Part shown: in pieces, positions 41,927-50,474 of the stretch
Layout: the number at the start of each line of letters is the position of its first letter
How positions within the stretch are numbered: the stretch's first letter is position 1
NCBI RefSeq assembly: GCF_041052385.1
Contig: NZ_CP163439.1
Span: forward strand, 3,895,001 to 3,959,000
Length of the DNA: 64,000 nucleotides
Reading direction: 5' to 3'
DNA from: Streptomyces sp. R28
Lineage (GTDB): Bacteria; Actinomycetota; Actinomycetes; Streptomycetales; Streptomycetaceae
Notes under the pieces: generated by a model
What the model was told of the DNA's origin: nothing
The model's input: only the letters and a program-made list of their open reading frames with translations
The model's database searches: none
Position numbers and translations under genes: made by a program

Positions 41927-42991
41927 TCAGACGCGTACCCGCAAGTAATAGAACCGCGTCGTCTGCACCGCGTTCTGGTTGTCGTCGCTGACCAGCAGCA
42001 CCTTCAGGCGCCCCTTCGAGTACCCCGTGACAGCCATGCCCTCGATGTTGTCGAGGAGCGGGTTCGGCTGGGGCTGCTTGGCGGTCGCTCCCAGTGACGG
42101 ACAGTTCACGAGGTCGGCGAGGAGCGTCTTCTTGATCAGGCGTACGTCGCCCTGACCCGTAAGACTCTCGATGCCGCTCGTGTCCGTCGCACGGCGCGGG
42201 TCGGCCAGGTAGAGGCGGACCGTGTTGCCGACGCCGGAGGTGAAGCCGCGCTCCAGGACGAGGAGGCGGCCGTCGGGGGTCGCCTGGACCTCGGGGACGC
42301 CGAGGCCGGTGTCGGCGCGGTAGGCGTACTGGCGGCCGAGCTCGAAGGTGCCGCCCGCCGCCCGGGTCCGCTGCCAGGTCTGGAAGCGGACGATGCCGGC
42401 GCTGTCGCCGTTCAGCGCGTACTCCATGGACGCCAGCAGGGTGCGGCCGCCGGGGAGCAGGGTCAGCCCCTCGAAGGTGCCGTTGGAGACGGCGCGGCCC
42501 GCCGGGGCGACCAACAGCTCGTCCGGCACGGGGAGGCGGTCGAGGATCCTGCCGTCGCGGGAGTATCGGCGTACGGAGGGCTCGGTCTCGGAGGAGATCA
42601 GCCGGGTGCCGTCGCGGTCGACGACGAGGCCCTCGGAGTCGAGGGCGGCGCCGCTCTCGTCGGCGAGCGGGACGACGTCCTTCGGCGCGAGCGTCTCCCC
42701 GTCCAGACCGAAGAGGGCGGAGCGGTCGGAGACGGCCGCGAGCGAGCCGTCGCGGTCCATGGCGAGCGCGGAGAAGTTGCCGACGAAGGTGCCGTCGTAC
42801 GTCGTCTTGTCGAGCGCGTCGGAGAAGCGGTCGATGGAGACGGGGGACGAACAGGCATGGCTGTCGAGGCGGCCGTGGCTGTCGTGGCTGTCCTGCGAGT
42901 CGGCGCGGGCGTTCGCCGGGCCGGCGGCGGTCAGGCAGGTGGCGGCCGCCAGGCCCGCGGTGACGGTGGCGAGTACGGTTCTCAGGCGCAT
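41927..42991 (-). CDS. Secreted phytase-like esterase (PF13449 type)
   Basis: A 354-residue exported beta-propeller protein. A Sec signal (MRLRTVLATVTAGLAAATCL) is followed by a domain that reads like the esterase-like-activity-of-phytase family: VGNFSALAMDRDGSLAAVSD, ALDSEGLVVDRDGTRLISSE, SNGTFEGLTLLPGGRTLLAS and LLDNIEGMAVTGYSKGR. The repeated E-G-L/M pattern and the blades are characteristic. The substrate, perhaps a phosphate or other ester, is unknown. ATG 42991 is used; GTG 43000 is three codons earlier. Confidence 0.85.
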   Translation of the reverse strand: MRLRTVLATVTAGLAAATCLTAAGPANARADSQDSHDSHGRLDSHACSSPVSIDRFSDALDKTTYDGTFVGNFSALAMDRDGSLAAVSDRSALFGLDGETLAPKDVVPLADESGAALDSEGLVVDRDGTRLISSETEPSVRRYSRDGRILDRLPVPDELLVAPAGRAVSNGTFEGLTLLPGGRTLLASMEYALNGDSAGIVRFQTWQRTRAAGGTFELGRQYAYRADTGLGVPEVQATPDGRLLVLERGFTSGVGNTVRLYLADPRRATDTSGIESLTGQGDVRLIKKTLLADLVNCPSLGATAKQPQPNPLLDNIEGMAVTGYSKGRLKVLLVSDDNQNAVQTTRFYYLRVRV

Positions 42992-43057
42992 GGGGGTCAC
43001 CGTAGGACGGGTGGGTGACGCGAGGTGGGCCGCCGCGTTAAGGGTCGGCTCGAAAGG

Positions 43058-43939
43058 TCAACTCGCGGCCAGGTCCTTGTGGATGACCTTGGCGACACCC
43101 TGAATGGTCGTGATGCCGTAGTTCATGGTGCTGTTGCCGTGCGTGAGCACCGTGATCATGTAGTCGTGGCCGCCGCCCTTGAACGCGCCGACGCTGTGCA
43201 CCCGCCAGCCGTGGGTGGACCGTGACAGCCAGCCGTTCTTGACCGCCACGGAGACACCGGACGGCGCTCCGTACGGCGTGCCCCAGCGCTGCGAGGAGAT
43301 GACCTGGCCCATCAGCTTCAGGATGTAGGCGCGGGAGTTGTCGCTGAGCACCGTGTTCTTGGCGGTGATGAGCTTGAGCAGCTTCTGCTCGTCGGTGACG
43401 GTGATCTGGGTCAGGCCCCAGTAGCCGTCCGCACCGGGCTTGGTCTGGGTCATGCCGGCGGCGGTGAGGAACCCCTTGATCTTCGTCAGGCCGAGCTGCT
43501 TCCAGAGCGTGCTGGTCGACGCGTTGTCCGACTTGGTGATCATGGCCTTGGCGAGGGACACCTCACGGTCGGTGAGGAACCGGTCGTGCTTCTTCGCGTC
43601 CCACAGCAGCGCGGCGAGGACGGTGACCTTGACGGCGCTGGCGGAGTCGTAGGCGCTGGAGGCCCGCAGGGCGCAGGTGGTGTTGGTGGAACGGTCGTAG
43701 AGGCCGACCGCGATGGTGCCCTTGCGGTTGGCGAGGGCTGCGGTGATGTCCCTCTTCAGCTTGTCGGCGAGCCCGGCCTTGGCGGACGTGCAGCTGACGG
43801 TGGGCGCGGTCGCCGCGGCGGCGGGCGAGGCGCCCACGATGCACGGTATGAGCACGCCGGCACCCACGCCTGCGGCGACGAGCGCTCTCGCACGTCCGGA
43901 AAGGTTTTTCGACTTCTCGTTCGATGTCCCGTGAGTCAT
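43058..43939 (-). CDS. Secreted class A beta-lactamase-fold serine hydrolase
   Basis: A 293-residue exported protein. After a signal (GRARALVAAGVGAGVLIPCI) it shows SAVK (SxxK, nucleophile Ser in DSASAVKVTVLAALLW), SDN in MITKSDNASTSTLW, and NGW after VAVK where beta-lactamases have KTG. The E166 region of true beta-lactamases is not evident. It is probably a penicillin-binding-like or degenerate beta-lactamase-fold protein rather than a resistance enzyme. ATG 43939 follows CAGGGGC; the open frame to 44083 runs into the divergent gene. Confidence 0.8.
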   Translation of the reverse strand: MTHGTSNEKSKNLSGRARALVAAGVGAGVLIPCIVGASPAAAATAPTVSCTSAKAGLADKLKRDITAALANRKGTIAVGLYDRSTNTTCALRASSAYDSASAVKVTVLAALLWDAKKHDRFLTDREVSLAKAMITKSDNASTSTLWKQLGLTKIKGFLTAAGMTQTKPGADGYWGLTQITVTDEQKLLKLITAKNTVLSDNSRAYILKLMGQVISSQRWGTPYGAPSGVSVAVKNGWLSRSTHGWRVHSVGAFKGGGHDYMITVLTHGNSTMNYGITTIQGVAKVIHKDLAAS

Positions 43940-44000
43940 GCCCCTGTTGACTCGCGAGGCCGCGTGAAAGGTTGTACGCGCGTGGGAGGTTGTGAGGGTG

Positions 44001-44516
44001 ATGACTGCTGACGACGTATTGACCGTCCTGACCCTGCTGCGCGAGGCGAGGACCGACGTCTGGATCGGCGGCGGCTGGGGCATCGACGCCCTGCTCGGCG
44101 AGCAGACCCGCCCGCGGCGGAGCCGCTATGGGATGCAGCATCGCGACCTGGACCTGATGCACCGCCAGGAACAGGAGTCGGCGGTGGTGACGGCCCTTGC
44201 GGGGGCGGGCTTCGTGGAGACCCTGGACTGGCGGCCGGTCCGCTTCATGGTCACGGCACCGGACGGCCGGGAGATCGATCTGCACCCGCTGGTCTTCGCC
44301 GGGGACGGCTCCGGGGTGCAGGCGTCACTGGAGCCGTCGCAGCCGTTCGTCTACCCCGCGTCGGCCTTCGTGGCGGGCGAGATCGGCGGGAGGCCGGTCC
44401 CGTGTCTGTCCGCCGAGCAGCAGGTCTGCTTCCTCCAGGGGTACGAGCCGGCGGACCGCGACCGGCACGACATGGCGCGGCTGCGCCGCGTTTCCGGGAT
44501 CGCCACGCACTTCTGA
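44001..44516 (+). CDS. LinA/ANT(2'')-like nucleotidyltransferase with an active-site insertion
   Basis: A 171-residue nucleotidyltransferase of the lincosamide/aminoglycoside type. WIGGGWGIDALLGEQTRP should run straight into HRDLDL, whose DxD binds Mg-nucleotide, but here eight residues (RRSRYGMQ, codons at 44115-44138) stand between TRP and HRDLDL. The frame is kept. Downstream MVTAPDGREIDLHPLVF supplies the third acidic residue. ATG 44001 follows GTGAGGGTG. It might adenylylate a drug or small molecule; the insertion makes activity uncertain. Confidence 0.8.
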   Translation: MTADDVLTVLTLLREARTDVWIGGGWGIDALLGEQTRPRRSRYGMQHRDLDLMHRQEQESAVVTALAGAGFVETLDWRPVRFMVTAPDGREIDLHPLVFAGDGSGVQASLEPSQPFVYPASAFVAGEIGGRPVPCLSAEQQVCFLQGYEPADRDRHDMARLRRVSGIATHF

Positions 44517-44528
44517 TCCCTGGCTGCA

Positions 44529-44810
44529 TTACTCCGGAAGACGTGCGCCCCGGCTCTCCGCGATGCGGCGGACATCGGTCAGCGCCTCGCTCATCCTGGC
44601 GAGCAGGAACCGGAGCTGCGCGGGCGTCACCCGGCGGTCGGTGAGCATGTCGGCCACGTGATCGAGGAGGTCGTCGGCCATGTCGAGTTGCACGCTCTCG
44701 ACGGTGTCGGCCACGCGGGAGACATGGCCGACACCGTCGCTGACGAGGTAACAGGGCTTCCCCTCCGCCCCAGTCCAGGGCAGCAGTCGCGCGCCGCCCA
44801 TGCCGTTCAT
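44529..44810 (-). CDS. Small conserved actinobacterial protein of unknown function
   Basis: A 93-residue acidic helical protein starting MNGMGGARLLPWTGAEGKPC. From memory, proteins with this start (LPWTG.EGKPCYL) are common in Streptomyces next to XRE/DUF397 or anti-sigma-like genes. ATG 44810 follows GGGAGAC directly. It lies 350 bp from the XRE-DUF5753 gene, divergently, and may be part of the same regulatory module. No enzymatic motif is seen. Confidence 0.7.
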   Translation of the reverse strand: MNGMGGARLLPWTGAEGKPCYLVSDGVGHVSRVADTVESVQLDMADDLLDHVADMLTDRRVTPAQLRFLLARMSEALTDVRRIAESRGARLPE

Positions 44811-44818
44811 GTCTCCCG

Positions 44819-45037
44819 TCACCTGGTGACTCCCACGACCACTGAGGGCATGCCGCACGACCCGATGCCGATCCCGAGTACAACGGCCGAACGTGTCTCC
44901 TGCCGGGGTCGAGAACCGGCGTGAAAGACGGTCGGCCCGTCCGGGTACGGGGTCTGGCCATATGCGGAATTGAGGCACCTGCACGCTCGATCACGCCGTA
45001 GCAGTGATTCGAAGAGACGGGCGATGCGGTGGCGCAT
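44819..45037 (-). CDS. Doubtful small ORF upstream of the 93-aa gene
   Basis: A 72-codon frame starting MRHRIARLFESLLRRDRACR, with GGAG nine bases before ATG 45037. The N-terminus is basic and helical; the rest is low in protein character. It could be a decayed or genuine small gene of the XRE/DUF397 neighbourhood. I do not recognise a family. Confidence 0.3.
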   Translation of the reverse strand: MRHRIARLFESLLRRDRACRCLNSAYGQTPYPDGPTVFHAGSRPRQETRSAVVLGIGIGSCGMPSVVVGVTR

Positions 45038-45168
45038 GTCGTGAACTCCGTTCCCATTCCATTCGATGTATCGCGTTGTGTAGCGATCCACTCACAGAGT
45101 GAGACGTCCCGGTCTAGGCTCGCCAGGGGGTTGCGTGTGACCAGGCATTCGTCGCAAGGGAGTTGGCC

Positions 45169-45963
45169 ATGAGCAACACGTACGGTGACTGGCTCAAGCA
45201 GCAGCGCGAGACGGCGGGGCTGACGCAGCAGGAGTTGGCCGACCGGGCGATCATGACGCGTTCGCACATTGCCCATATCGAGGCGGGGCGGCGGGTGCCG
45301 TCGAAGGAGGACGCTCGGCGGCTGGACAGGGCGCTGGGCACGGGGAATGTGCTGAGCAGCTTTCTGCCCCAGGACAACGAGGCGGTCGCCGACTACTTCG
45401 AGGCGGTGCGCGTACTCGAACAACAGGCGGTGATGATCCGCGAGTACGCGCCGGCGTACTTCCCGGGCATCCTCCAGACGAAAAGGTACGCACAGGCGGT
45501 CCTGGGCTCGGCGTTCCCTCCGGTGAGTGAGGAGGAACGTGACAGGCGCGTGGTCACACGCCTGGAGCGCGCGAAGATCCTCGAAGATCCGGTGACGCCC
45601 GTGGTGTGGGCGCTGCTTGACGAGGCGCTGCTACGTCGCCCTGCGGGCAGCCGGGACGTCATGGCGGAGCAGATCATGCACGTCGCACGTCTCGCCGAGA
45701 CTGGGCGCATCCGCGCGCATGTGATGCCGTTTGACGTGGGCTTTCATCCACTCATGGGCAGCATGCTCACACTGATGTGGTTCGAGGACCAGCCGCCGCT
45801 GGCATACGGTGAGGGTGGGCATACGGCGAGGTTGCACGATTCCCCGTCTGTGGTCCGGAAGTGGCAGCATCGCTACGACCTCGCACTGAGCGACGCGCTG
45901 CCGCAGAAGGAGTCACTGGCCCTGCTGCGGGCCATTGCTGAGGAGTACGGACACCATGACTGA
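45169..45963 (+). CDS. XRE helix-turn-helix regulator with DUF5753
   Basis: A 264-residue protein. The N-terminal XRE domain (LKQQRETAGLTQQELADRAI, HIAHIEAGRRVPSKEDARRL) is followed by the DUF5753 domain (about 85-260), with EQQAVMIREYAPAYFPGILQ and VVTRLERAKIL. This type is abundant in Streptomyces and always tends to pair with a DUF397 gene, as here with an 8-bp overlap. WhiJ and its DUF397 partner in S. coelicolor are an example affecting development. ATG 45169 follows AAGGGAGTTGGCC. A broken relative of the pair lies at 23177-23550. Confidence 0.9.
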   Translation: MSNTYGDWLKQQRETAGLTQQELADRAIMTRSHIAHIEAGRRVPSKEDARRLDRALGTGNVLSSFLPQDNEAVADYFEAVRVLEQQAVMIREYAPAYFPGILQTKRYAQAVLGSAFPPVSEEERDRRVVTRLERAKILEDPVTPVVWALLDEALLRRPAGSRDVMAEQIMHVARLAETGRIRAHVMPFDVGFHPLMGSMLTLMWFEDQPPLAYGEGGHTARLHDSPSVVRKWQHRYDLALSDALPQKESLALLRAIAEEYGHHD

Positions 45964-46171
45964 CCGAACCATCGCAAACGCGGCCGTACTGAGGGGCTGG
46001 CGCAAGTCCTCGCACAGCGATGACAACGCGGGCAGTTGCCTCGAAGTCCTCGACGACCACCCCTCAGGCATCCCCGTCCGCGACTCCAAGGTCCCCCACG
46101 GCCCGGCACTGGTCTTCTCCGCCGCCAACTGGTCGGCCTTCGTCACAGCAATCAAGGAATCACAGCCCTGA
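45956..46171 (+). CDS. DUF397-domain protein, partner of the XRE regulator
   Basis: A 71-residue DUF397 protein with the usual motifs WRKSSHSDDNAGSCLEV, VRDSKVPHGPALVFS and WSAFVTAIK. DUF397 proteins bind or antagonise the adjacent XRE-DUF5753 regulator. ATG 45956 lies inside the end of the regulator gene, so translation is coupled. Confidence 0.9.
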   Translation: MTDRTIANAAVLRGWRKSSHSDDNAGSCLEVLDDHPSGIPVRDSKVPHGPALVFSAANWSAFVTAIKESQP

Positions 46172-46258
46172 GCCGGCGAAGGCCGAGGAGATAGTTTCGC
46201 CTCCCTTCGGGCCAATCATGGGCGCGTAGGCACTCGTACGCACCCTGCCCCGACCACC

Positions 46259-46975
46259 ATGAGCGGGGTGAAGCAGCTGGGCGATGGACACGAACCTGCT
46301 CCAACGTTCGACGAGATCCAGGCCAGGGTCGGAAAACGCCTGGACGACGTCGCCAAGATCCTCGCCGGTGCCCTGGTCACGGTGGCCGGGGTCATGACCA
46401 CGCTGGGGCTGACGAGTGATGTCGTATTCGTCGCGCTCAACAATGAATCGTGGCCCATCTACGTGGCCTCGCTCTGCGCCATCCTCGCCATCGTGTGCAG
46501 CATCGTGGCCCTACTCATCCACCCGACCCGGCGGGGCAACCTGTGGGAGACCGCCGTACTGGTGCTCGGAGTGATCTTCTACATGGTCGCGTTGAGCGTG
46601 GCGGTCGTCGGCGCGTCCAAAGCGGCAGGTGGGAACGGGCGACCGACGATCACTGACGTCAGACTCGCAGGGCCGAGGGCCGACATGAGGCTGAGCTTCG
46701 ACGTGCTCGCGGACGGTGTCGACACGTGGGCGAGCATCAACGTATACGCGAACGCCGTGGCCTCTGACGGGGACCCCATCGAATCGCACGACTTCTACGA
46801 CAGCACCCTCAGGCCCAACGACAGGGGCAAAATCGAACAGCACATTAGCGTGCCGTTCTCGTCCCCACAGGGCGCATGGGGCATCCAAATCAGCGCAGTC
46901 ACCACAGGCGGGGCCGAACAGTGCGACTCTCGATCAACGCGCGGTCCTACGTGTGCGGTGATCCAGCTTCCCTGA
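46259..46975 (+). CDS. Membrane protein of unknown function with extracytoplasmic or C-terminal domain
   Basis: A 238-residue protein. An amphipathic N-terminus (EIQARVGKRLDDVAKILAGA) is followed by three hydrophobic helices (about 33-55, 64-87, 97-119) and a soluble C-terminal domain of about 115 residues with two cysteines near the end. The C-domain has a beta-rich pattern (ITDVRLAGPRADMRLSFDVL). No family is recognised. It sits 87 bp after the DUF397 gene in the same direction, so co-transcription is possible. Confidence 0.65.
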   Translation: MSGVKQLGDGHEPAPTFDEIQARVGKRLDDVAKILAGALVTVAGVMTTLGLTSDVVFVALNNESWPIYVASLCAILAIVCSIVALLIHPTRRGNLWETAVLVLGVIFYMVALSVAVVGASKAAGGNGRPTITDVRLAGPRADMRLSFDVLADGVDTWASINVYANAVASDGDPIESHDFYDSTLRPNDRGKIEQHISVPFSSPQGAWGIQISAVTTGGAEQCDSRSTRGPTCAVIQLP

Positions 46976-47108
46976 CGACCCCAAGGGTTGCGTGAAGGAG
47001 GGCAATGTCCTCGCCTGAGCACCGCCTTTGCGGACTCCTTTGAGAATCCACAGGAAAGCGCCAGCTCCGGCACAGCCCGCACCCACCCCCACCTCACACG
47101 ATGCCCGG

Positions 47109-49343
47109 GTGACATCAGCCACCGATCCCCACCCCCACACGACCGTGACCCCCGACGTGCCACCGCAGGCCCCACCGTCGGCCCCACCCGCCGCGCCCCC
47201 GGACAGGGCACCCCGCTGGTCACTCCCCGCGCTGATCGCGATCCTGATCCTGGCGGCGGTGCTGTACTCCTGGAACCTCTCCGGCTCCAGCCTCAACAGC
47301 TTCTACAGCGCGGCCGTACTGAGCGGCACGCAGAGCTGGAAGGCGTGGTTCTTCGGCTCGTTGGACGCGGGCAACTTCCTCACCGTCGACAAGCCGCCGT
47401 TCGCCCTGATGGTGATGGGCCTGTCGTGCCGCCTCTTCGGCTACGGCACCTGGCAGATGATGCTGCCGATGCTCCTGGTCGCGCTGGCGACGATCTGGAT
47501 CGTGCACGCCTCGGTGAAGCGGGTGTGGGGCCACGGCGCGGCGACGGTCGCGGCGCTCGTACTGGCCCTGACCCCGATCACGATCGCCATCAACCGTGAC
47601 AACAACCCCGACACACTGCTGGTGTTCCTGATGGCCGGCGGCGCGGCGCTCGCCCTGCGGGCCGTCCACAACGGCAAGTTGCTGCCGCTGGTCGGATCCG
47701 CGGTGTGCTTCGGCCTCGCGTTCAACACGAAGATGCTCCAGGGCTACATCGCGCTGCCCGCCGTCTTCGCGGTCTACCTCTACGCGGCGAAGCCGAAGCT
47801 CGTGAAGCGGATCGTCAACCTGCTCATTGCCGGTGTCGCGCTCGCCGTCTCCAGCTTCTGGTGGGCGGCGGCGGTGTCGCTCGTGCCCGCCGACGACCGC
47901 CCGTACATCGGCGGTTCGACGGACGGCACGGCCTGGGACCTGATCATGGGCTACAACGGCCTCGGCCGGGTCTTCGGCGGCGAGGGCAACGGCGGGGGCG
48001 GCGGGGGCGGAGGCGGAGGCTTCTCCGGGACCGCCGGGATCGGGCGTCTGTTCAACGACATCCTCGGCGGCCAGATCTCCTGGCTGATCCCCTTCGCCGC
48101 GATCGCGTGCGTCGGCGGCCTGGTGCTGTGCGGGCGCGCCCCGCGCACCGACCTCACCCGCGCCGCGCTGCTGATGTGGGGCGGCTGGACCGCGCTGCAC
48201 TACCTGACCTTCGCCATGGCCGAGGGCACGATGCACCCGTACTACACGACCGCGCTCGCCCCCGGCATCGCGGCCCTGTGCGGGGGCGGCGGCGTGATGC
48301 TGCTGCGCGCGTTCCGCGCCGACAAGCGGTGGGCGTGGGTGCTGCCGGCAGGTCTGGCGGTCACGGCGATCTGGGCCGTCGTACTCCTGCGGCGGGCCTC
48401 CGGTTGGAACACCTGGCTGTGGCCGGCGATCGCCGTCGTCATGGCGCTGGCGATCGTGGGGCTGCTCGTCTTCCGGTCCGCGTCCGGGAATCGGCTGCGG
48501 CTGCTGGCGGCCTCCGTCACGGCGGCCGTCGTCGCCGCGGTGGCGGGTCCGGCGGCGTACGCCTGGTCGGTGCCGTCCGGTTCGGGCGGCGGCATGGGCG
48601 GTACGAACCCGACGGCCGGGCCTTCGACGGGGAGCGGCTTCGGCGGCGGCCCCGGTGGGGGCGGTGGCGGCGGCCGGGGTGGCTTCGGTGGTGGGCAGAT
48701 GCCGGGTGGCACGCAACAAGGTGGCCAGAACAGCCAGCAGGGCGGATTCCCGGGCGGCCAGAACGGCCAAGCTCCCGGCGGCACCGGCGAGATGGGCGGT
48801 ACGCCGCCCAACAGCACCGGCACCGGCACCGGCGGCACCGCCCCCGGCGGGACGGGCACGGGCAACAGCGGGGGAGGTGGGGCCCTGCCGGGCGGTATGG
48901 GCGGCGGAGGCGGCGGTATGGGCGGCGGCGCGAGCCGCGAGCTCATCACGTACCTCAAGAAGCACCAGGACGGCGCCAAGTGGCTGCTGGCGGTGTCGAG
49001 TTCGCAGAGCGCGGCGCAGCTGATCCTGAGCAGCGGTGAGCCCGTCATCTCCATGTGGGGCTGGTCCGGCTCCGACAAGGCGATGACCCTGGCCAGGCTC
49101 AAGGAGCTGGTGAAGAAGGGCGAGTTGCACTACATCCAGATCGGTGGCGGCGGCATGGGCGGCGGCCCCGGCGGCGGCAGCGGCGTCAGCTCCGAGGTCA
49201 CGGAGTGGGTGCAGAAGAACGGGACGGCGGTGAAGGAGAGCGAGTACAGCTCCAACTCCTCGTCCTCGTCGTCCTCCTCCTCATCCTCTTCGCAGAGCAC
49301 CCAGTCGACCATCTACCGCCTGGACCCGTCGGACGTCGGCTGA
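47109..49343 (+). CDS. GT39-type membrane glycosyltransferase with Gly-rich and Ser-rich tail
   Basis: A 744-residue ArnT/PMT-like protein. About eleven hydrophobic helices carry NSFYSAAV, FGSLDAGNFLTVDKPPFALM and INRDNNPDTLLVF; the aspartates in the first loops are the likely catalytic residues for sugar transfer from a polyprenyl phosphate. Glycine runs interrupt one loop (about residues 297-310). After the membrane part comes a 130-residue Gly/Gln/Pro-rich region, a small folded domain (ELITYLKKHQDGAKWLLAVS) and a poly-serine run before the C-terminus. GTG 47109 is preferred; TTG 47028 gives 27 more residues, and neither has a strong site. Confidence 0.85.
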   Translation: MTSATDPHPHTTVTPDVPPQAPPSAPPAAPPDRAPRWSLPALIAILILAAVLYSWNLSGSSLNSFYSAAVLSGTQSWKAWFFGSLDAGNFLTVDKPPFALMVMGLSCRLFGYGTWQMMLPMLLVALATIWIVHASVKRVWGHGAATVAALVLALTPITIAINRDNNPDTLLVFLMAGGAALALRAVHNGKLLPLVGSAVCFGLAFNTKMLQGYIALPAVFAVYLYAAKPKLVKRIVNLLIAGVALAVSSFWWAAAVSLVPADDRPYIGGSTDGTAWDLIMGYNGLGRVFGGEGNGGGGGGGGGGFSGTAGIGRLFNDILGGQISWLIPFAAIACVGGLVLCGRAPRTDLTRAALLMWGGWTALHYLTFAMAEGTMHPYYTTALAPGIAALCGGGGVMLLRAFRADKRWAWVLPAGLAVTAIWAVVLLRRASGWNTWLWPAIAVVMALAIVGLLVFRSASGNRLRLLAASVTAAVVAAVAGPAAYAWSVPSGSGGGMGGTNPTAGPSTGSGFGGGPGGGGGGGRGGFGGGQMPGGTQQGGQNSQQGGFPGGQNGQAPGGTGEMGGTPPNSTGTGTGGTAPGGTGTGNSGGGGALPGGMGGGGGGMGGGASRELITYLKKHQDGAKWLLAVSSSQSAAQLILSSGEPVISMWGWSGSDKAMTLARLKELVKKGELHYIQIGGGGMGGGPGGGSGVSSEVTEWVQKNGTAVKESEYSSNSSSSSSSSSSSSQSTQSTIYRLDPSDVG

Positions 49344-49364
49344 CGCCGACCCGGAACCCCGCGC

Positions 49365-49393
49365 AACGGCCCCGACTCCCTGTCGGGGCCGTT
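49365..49393. terminator. Terminator of the GT39 gene
   Basis: Perfect 12-bp arms AACGGCCCCGAC (49365-49376) and GTCGGGGCCGTT (49382-49393) with a 5-nt loop, followed by TCGTCGTTTC, 21 bp past the stop. Confidence 0.8.
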
Positions 49394-49537
49394 TCGTCGT
49401 TTCAACTCGCGTAGACAGCCCCGATTTGCCGTTTCCCGTCACCCAATGGACACGCGCAAGCTCTCGACACCACCGCATGTCCATGCCACTCTCCCGTTTG
49501 CCGCCTCCATTCAACCCGCGTAGATGGGACACCCCAC

Positions 49538-50344
49538 ATGCTGGCGACACGCATACGCCCCCGCTGGAAGTCAGTGGCACTGACGACGGCCGCCGTCCTG
49601 GTCGGCCTCGCGACCCCGGCGCTCACCGCGGCCCCTGCCGCGGCGACGACGACTGCGTACGACGACACGTACTACGCCGACGCGATCGGCAAGTCCGGCA
49701 CGGCCCTGAAGGACTCGCTGCACACGATCATCAGCGACCAGACGAAGATCTCGTACTCCGCCGTCTGGAACGCGCTCAAGGCCGCTGACCAGGACCCGAA
49801 CAACAGCAGCAACGTGATCCTGCTGTACAGCGGCGCCTCCCGCAGCAAGTCCCTCAACGGCGGCGACGTCGGCGACTGGAACCGCGAGCACACCTGGGCC
49901 AAGTCCCACGGCGACTTCGGCGAGGGGACCGGCCCCGGCACCGACCTGCACCATCTGCGCGCCTGCGACGTGACGATCAACAGCACCCGCGGCAACCTGG
50001 ACTTCGACAACGGCGGCAGCACCGTCACCAACGGCGGCGGCAGCCTCGTCGACTCCGACTCCTTCCAGCCGCGCGCCGCGGACAAGGGCGACGTGGCCCG
50101 CATGATCCTCTACATGGCCGTGCGCTACGAGGGTGACGACGGCTTCGCCGACCTGGAGCCCAACGAGAAGGTGGGCAACGGCAGCAACCCGTTCATGGGC
50201 AAGCTCGCCATCCTCAAGCAGTGGAACGAGCAGGACCCGCCGAGCGCCTTCGAGGAGCGGCGCAACCAGGTCATCTACGACACGTACCAGCACAACCGCA
50301 ACCCGTTCATCGACCACCCGGAGTGGGTCGAGGCGATCTGGTAG
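49538..50344 (+). CDS. Secreted endonuclease I (NucM/BsnI-like, HNH)
   Basis: A 268-residue extracellular nuclease. A signal peptide (KSVALTTAAVLVGLATPALT, cleavage near APAAA) precedes the endonuclease I domain, with WNREHTWAKSHG (His128 as general base), TDLHHLRACDVTINSTRGNL with further metal and substrate residues, and the terminal RNPFIDHPEWVEAIW typical of the family. It should cut DNA and RNA outside the cell for nutrient release. ATG 49538 is used; its ribosome binding site is weak. Confidence 0.92.
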   Translation: MLATRIRPRWKSVALTTAAVLVGLATPALTAAPAAATTTAYDDTYYADAIGKSGTALKDSLHTIISDQTKISYSAVWNALKAADQDPNNSSNVILLYSGASRSKSLNGGDVGDWNREHTWAKSHGDFGEGTGPGTDLHHLRACDVTINSTRGNLDFDNGGSTVTNGGGSLVDSDSFQPRAADKGDVARMILYMAVRYEGDDGFADLEPNEKVGNGSNPFMGKLAILKQWNEQDPPSAFEERRNQVIYDTYQHNRNPFIDHPEWVEAIW

Positions 50345-50384
50345 GCGACAGGGCCGCCCTGCTCAGTCGCCATAGAGCCATGGA

Positions 50385-50415
50385 CGCGCCAGGGGCCTCG
50401 TCGGCCCCTGGCGCG
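50385..50415. terminator. Terminator of the nuclease gene
   Basis: Perfect 13-bp arms CGCGCCAGGGGCC (50385-50397) and GGCCCCTGGCGCG (50403-50415) with a 5-nt loop, 40 bp past the stop. Confidence 0.8.
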
Positions 50416-50474
50416 CTCGGGCACCACCTGTGCAGCGGAATAACCTGCGCCGATCCGATGCCGTTGACCCGGCT

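Noticed and set aside
43058..43939. True antibiotic-resistance beta-lactamase
   Set aside because: SxxK and SDN are present, but the KTG box is altered and no deacylation Glu region is evident, so resistance is not claimed.
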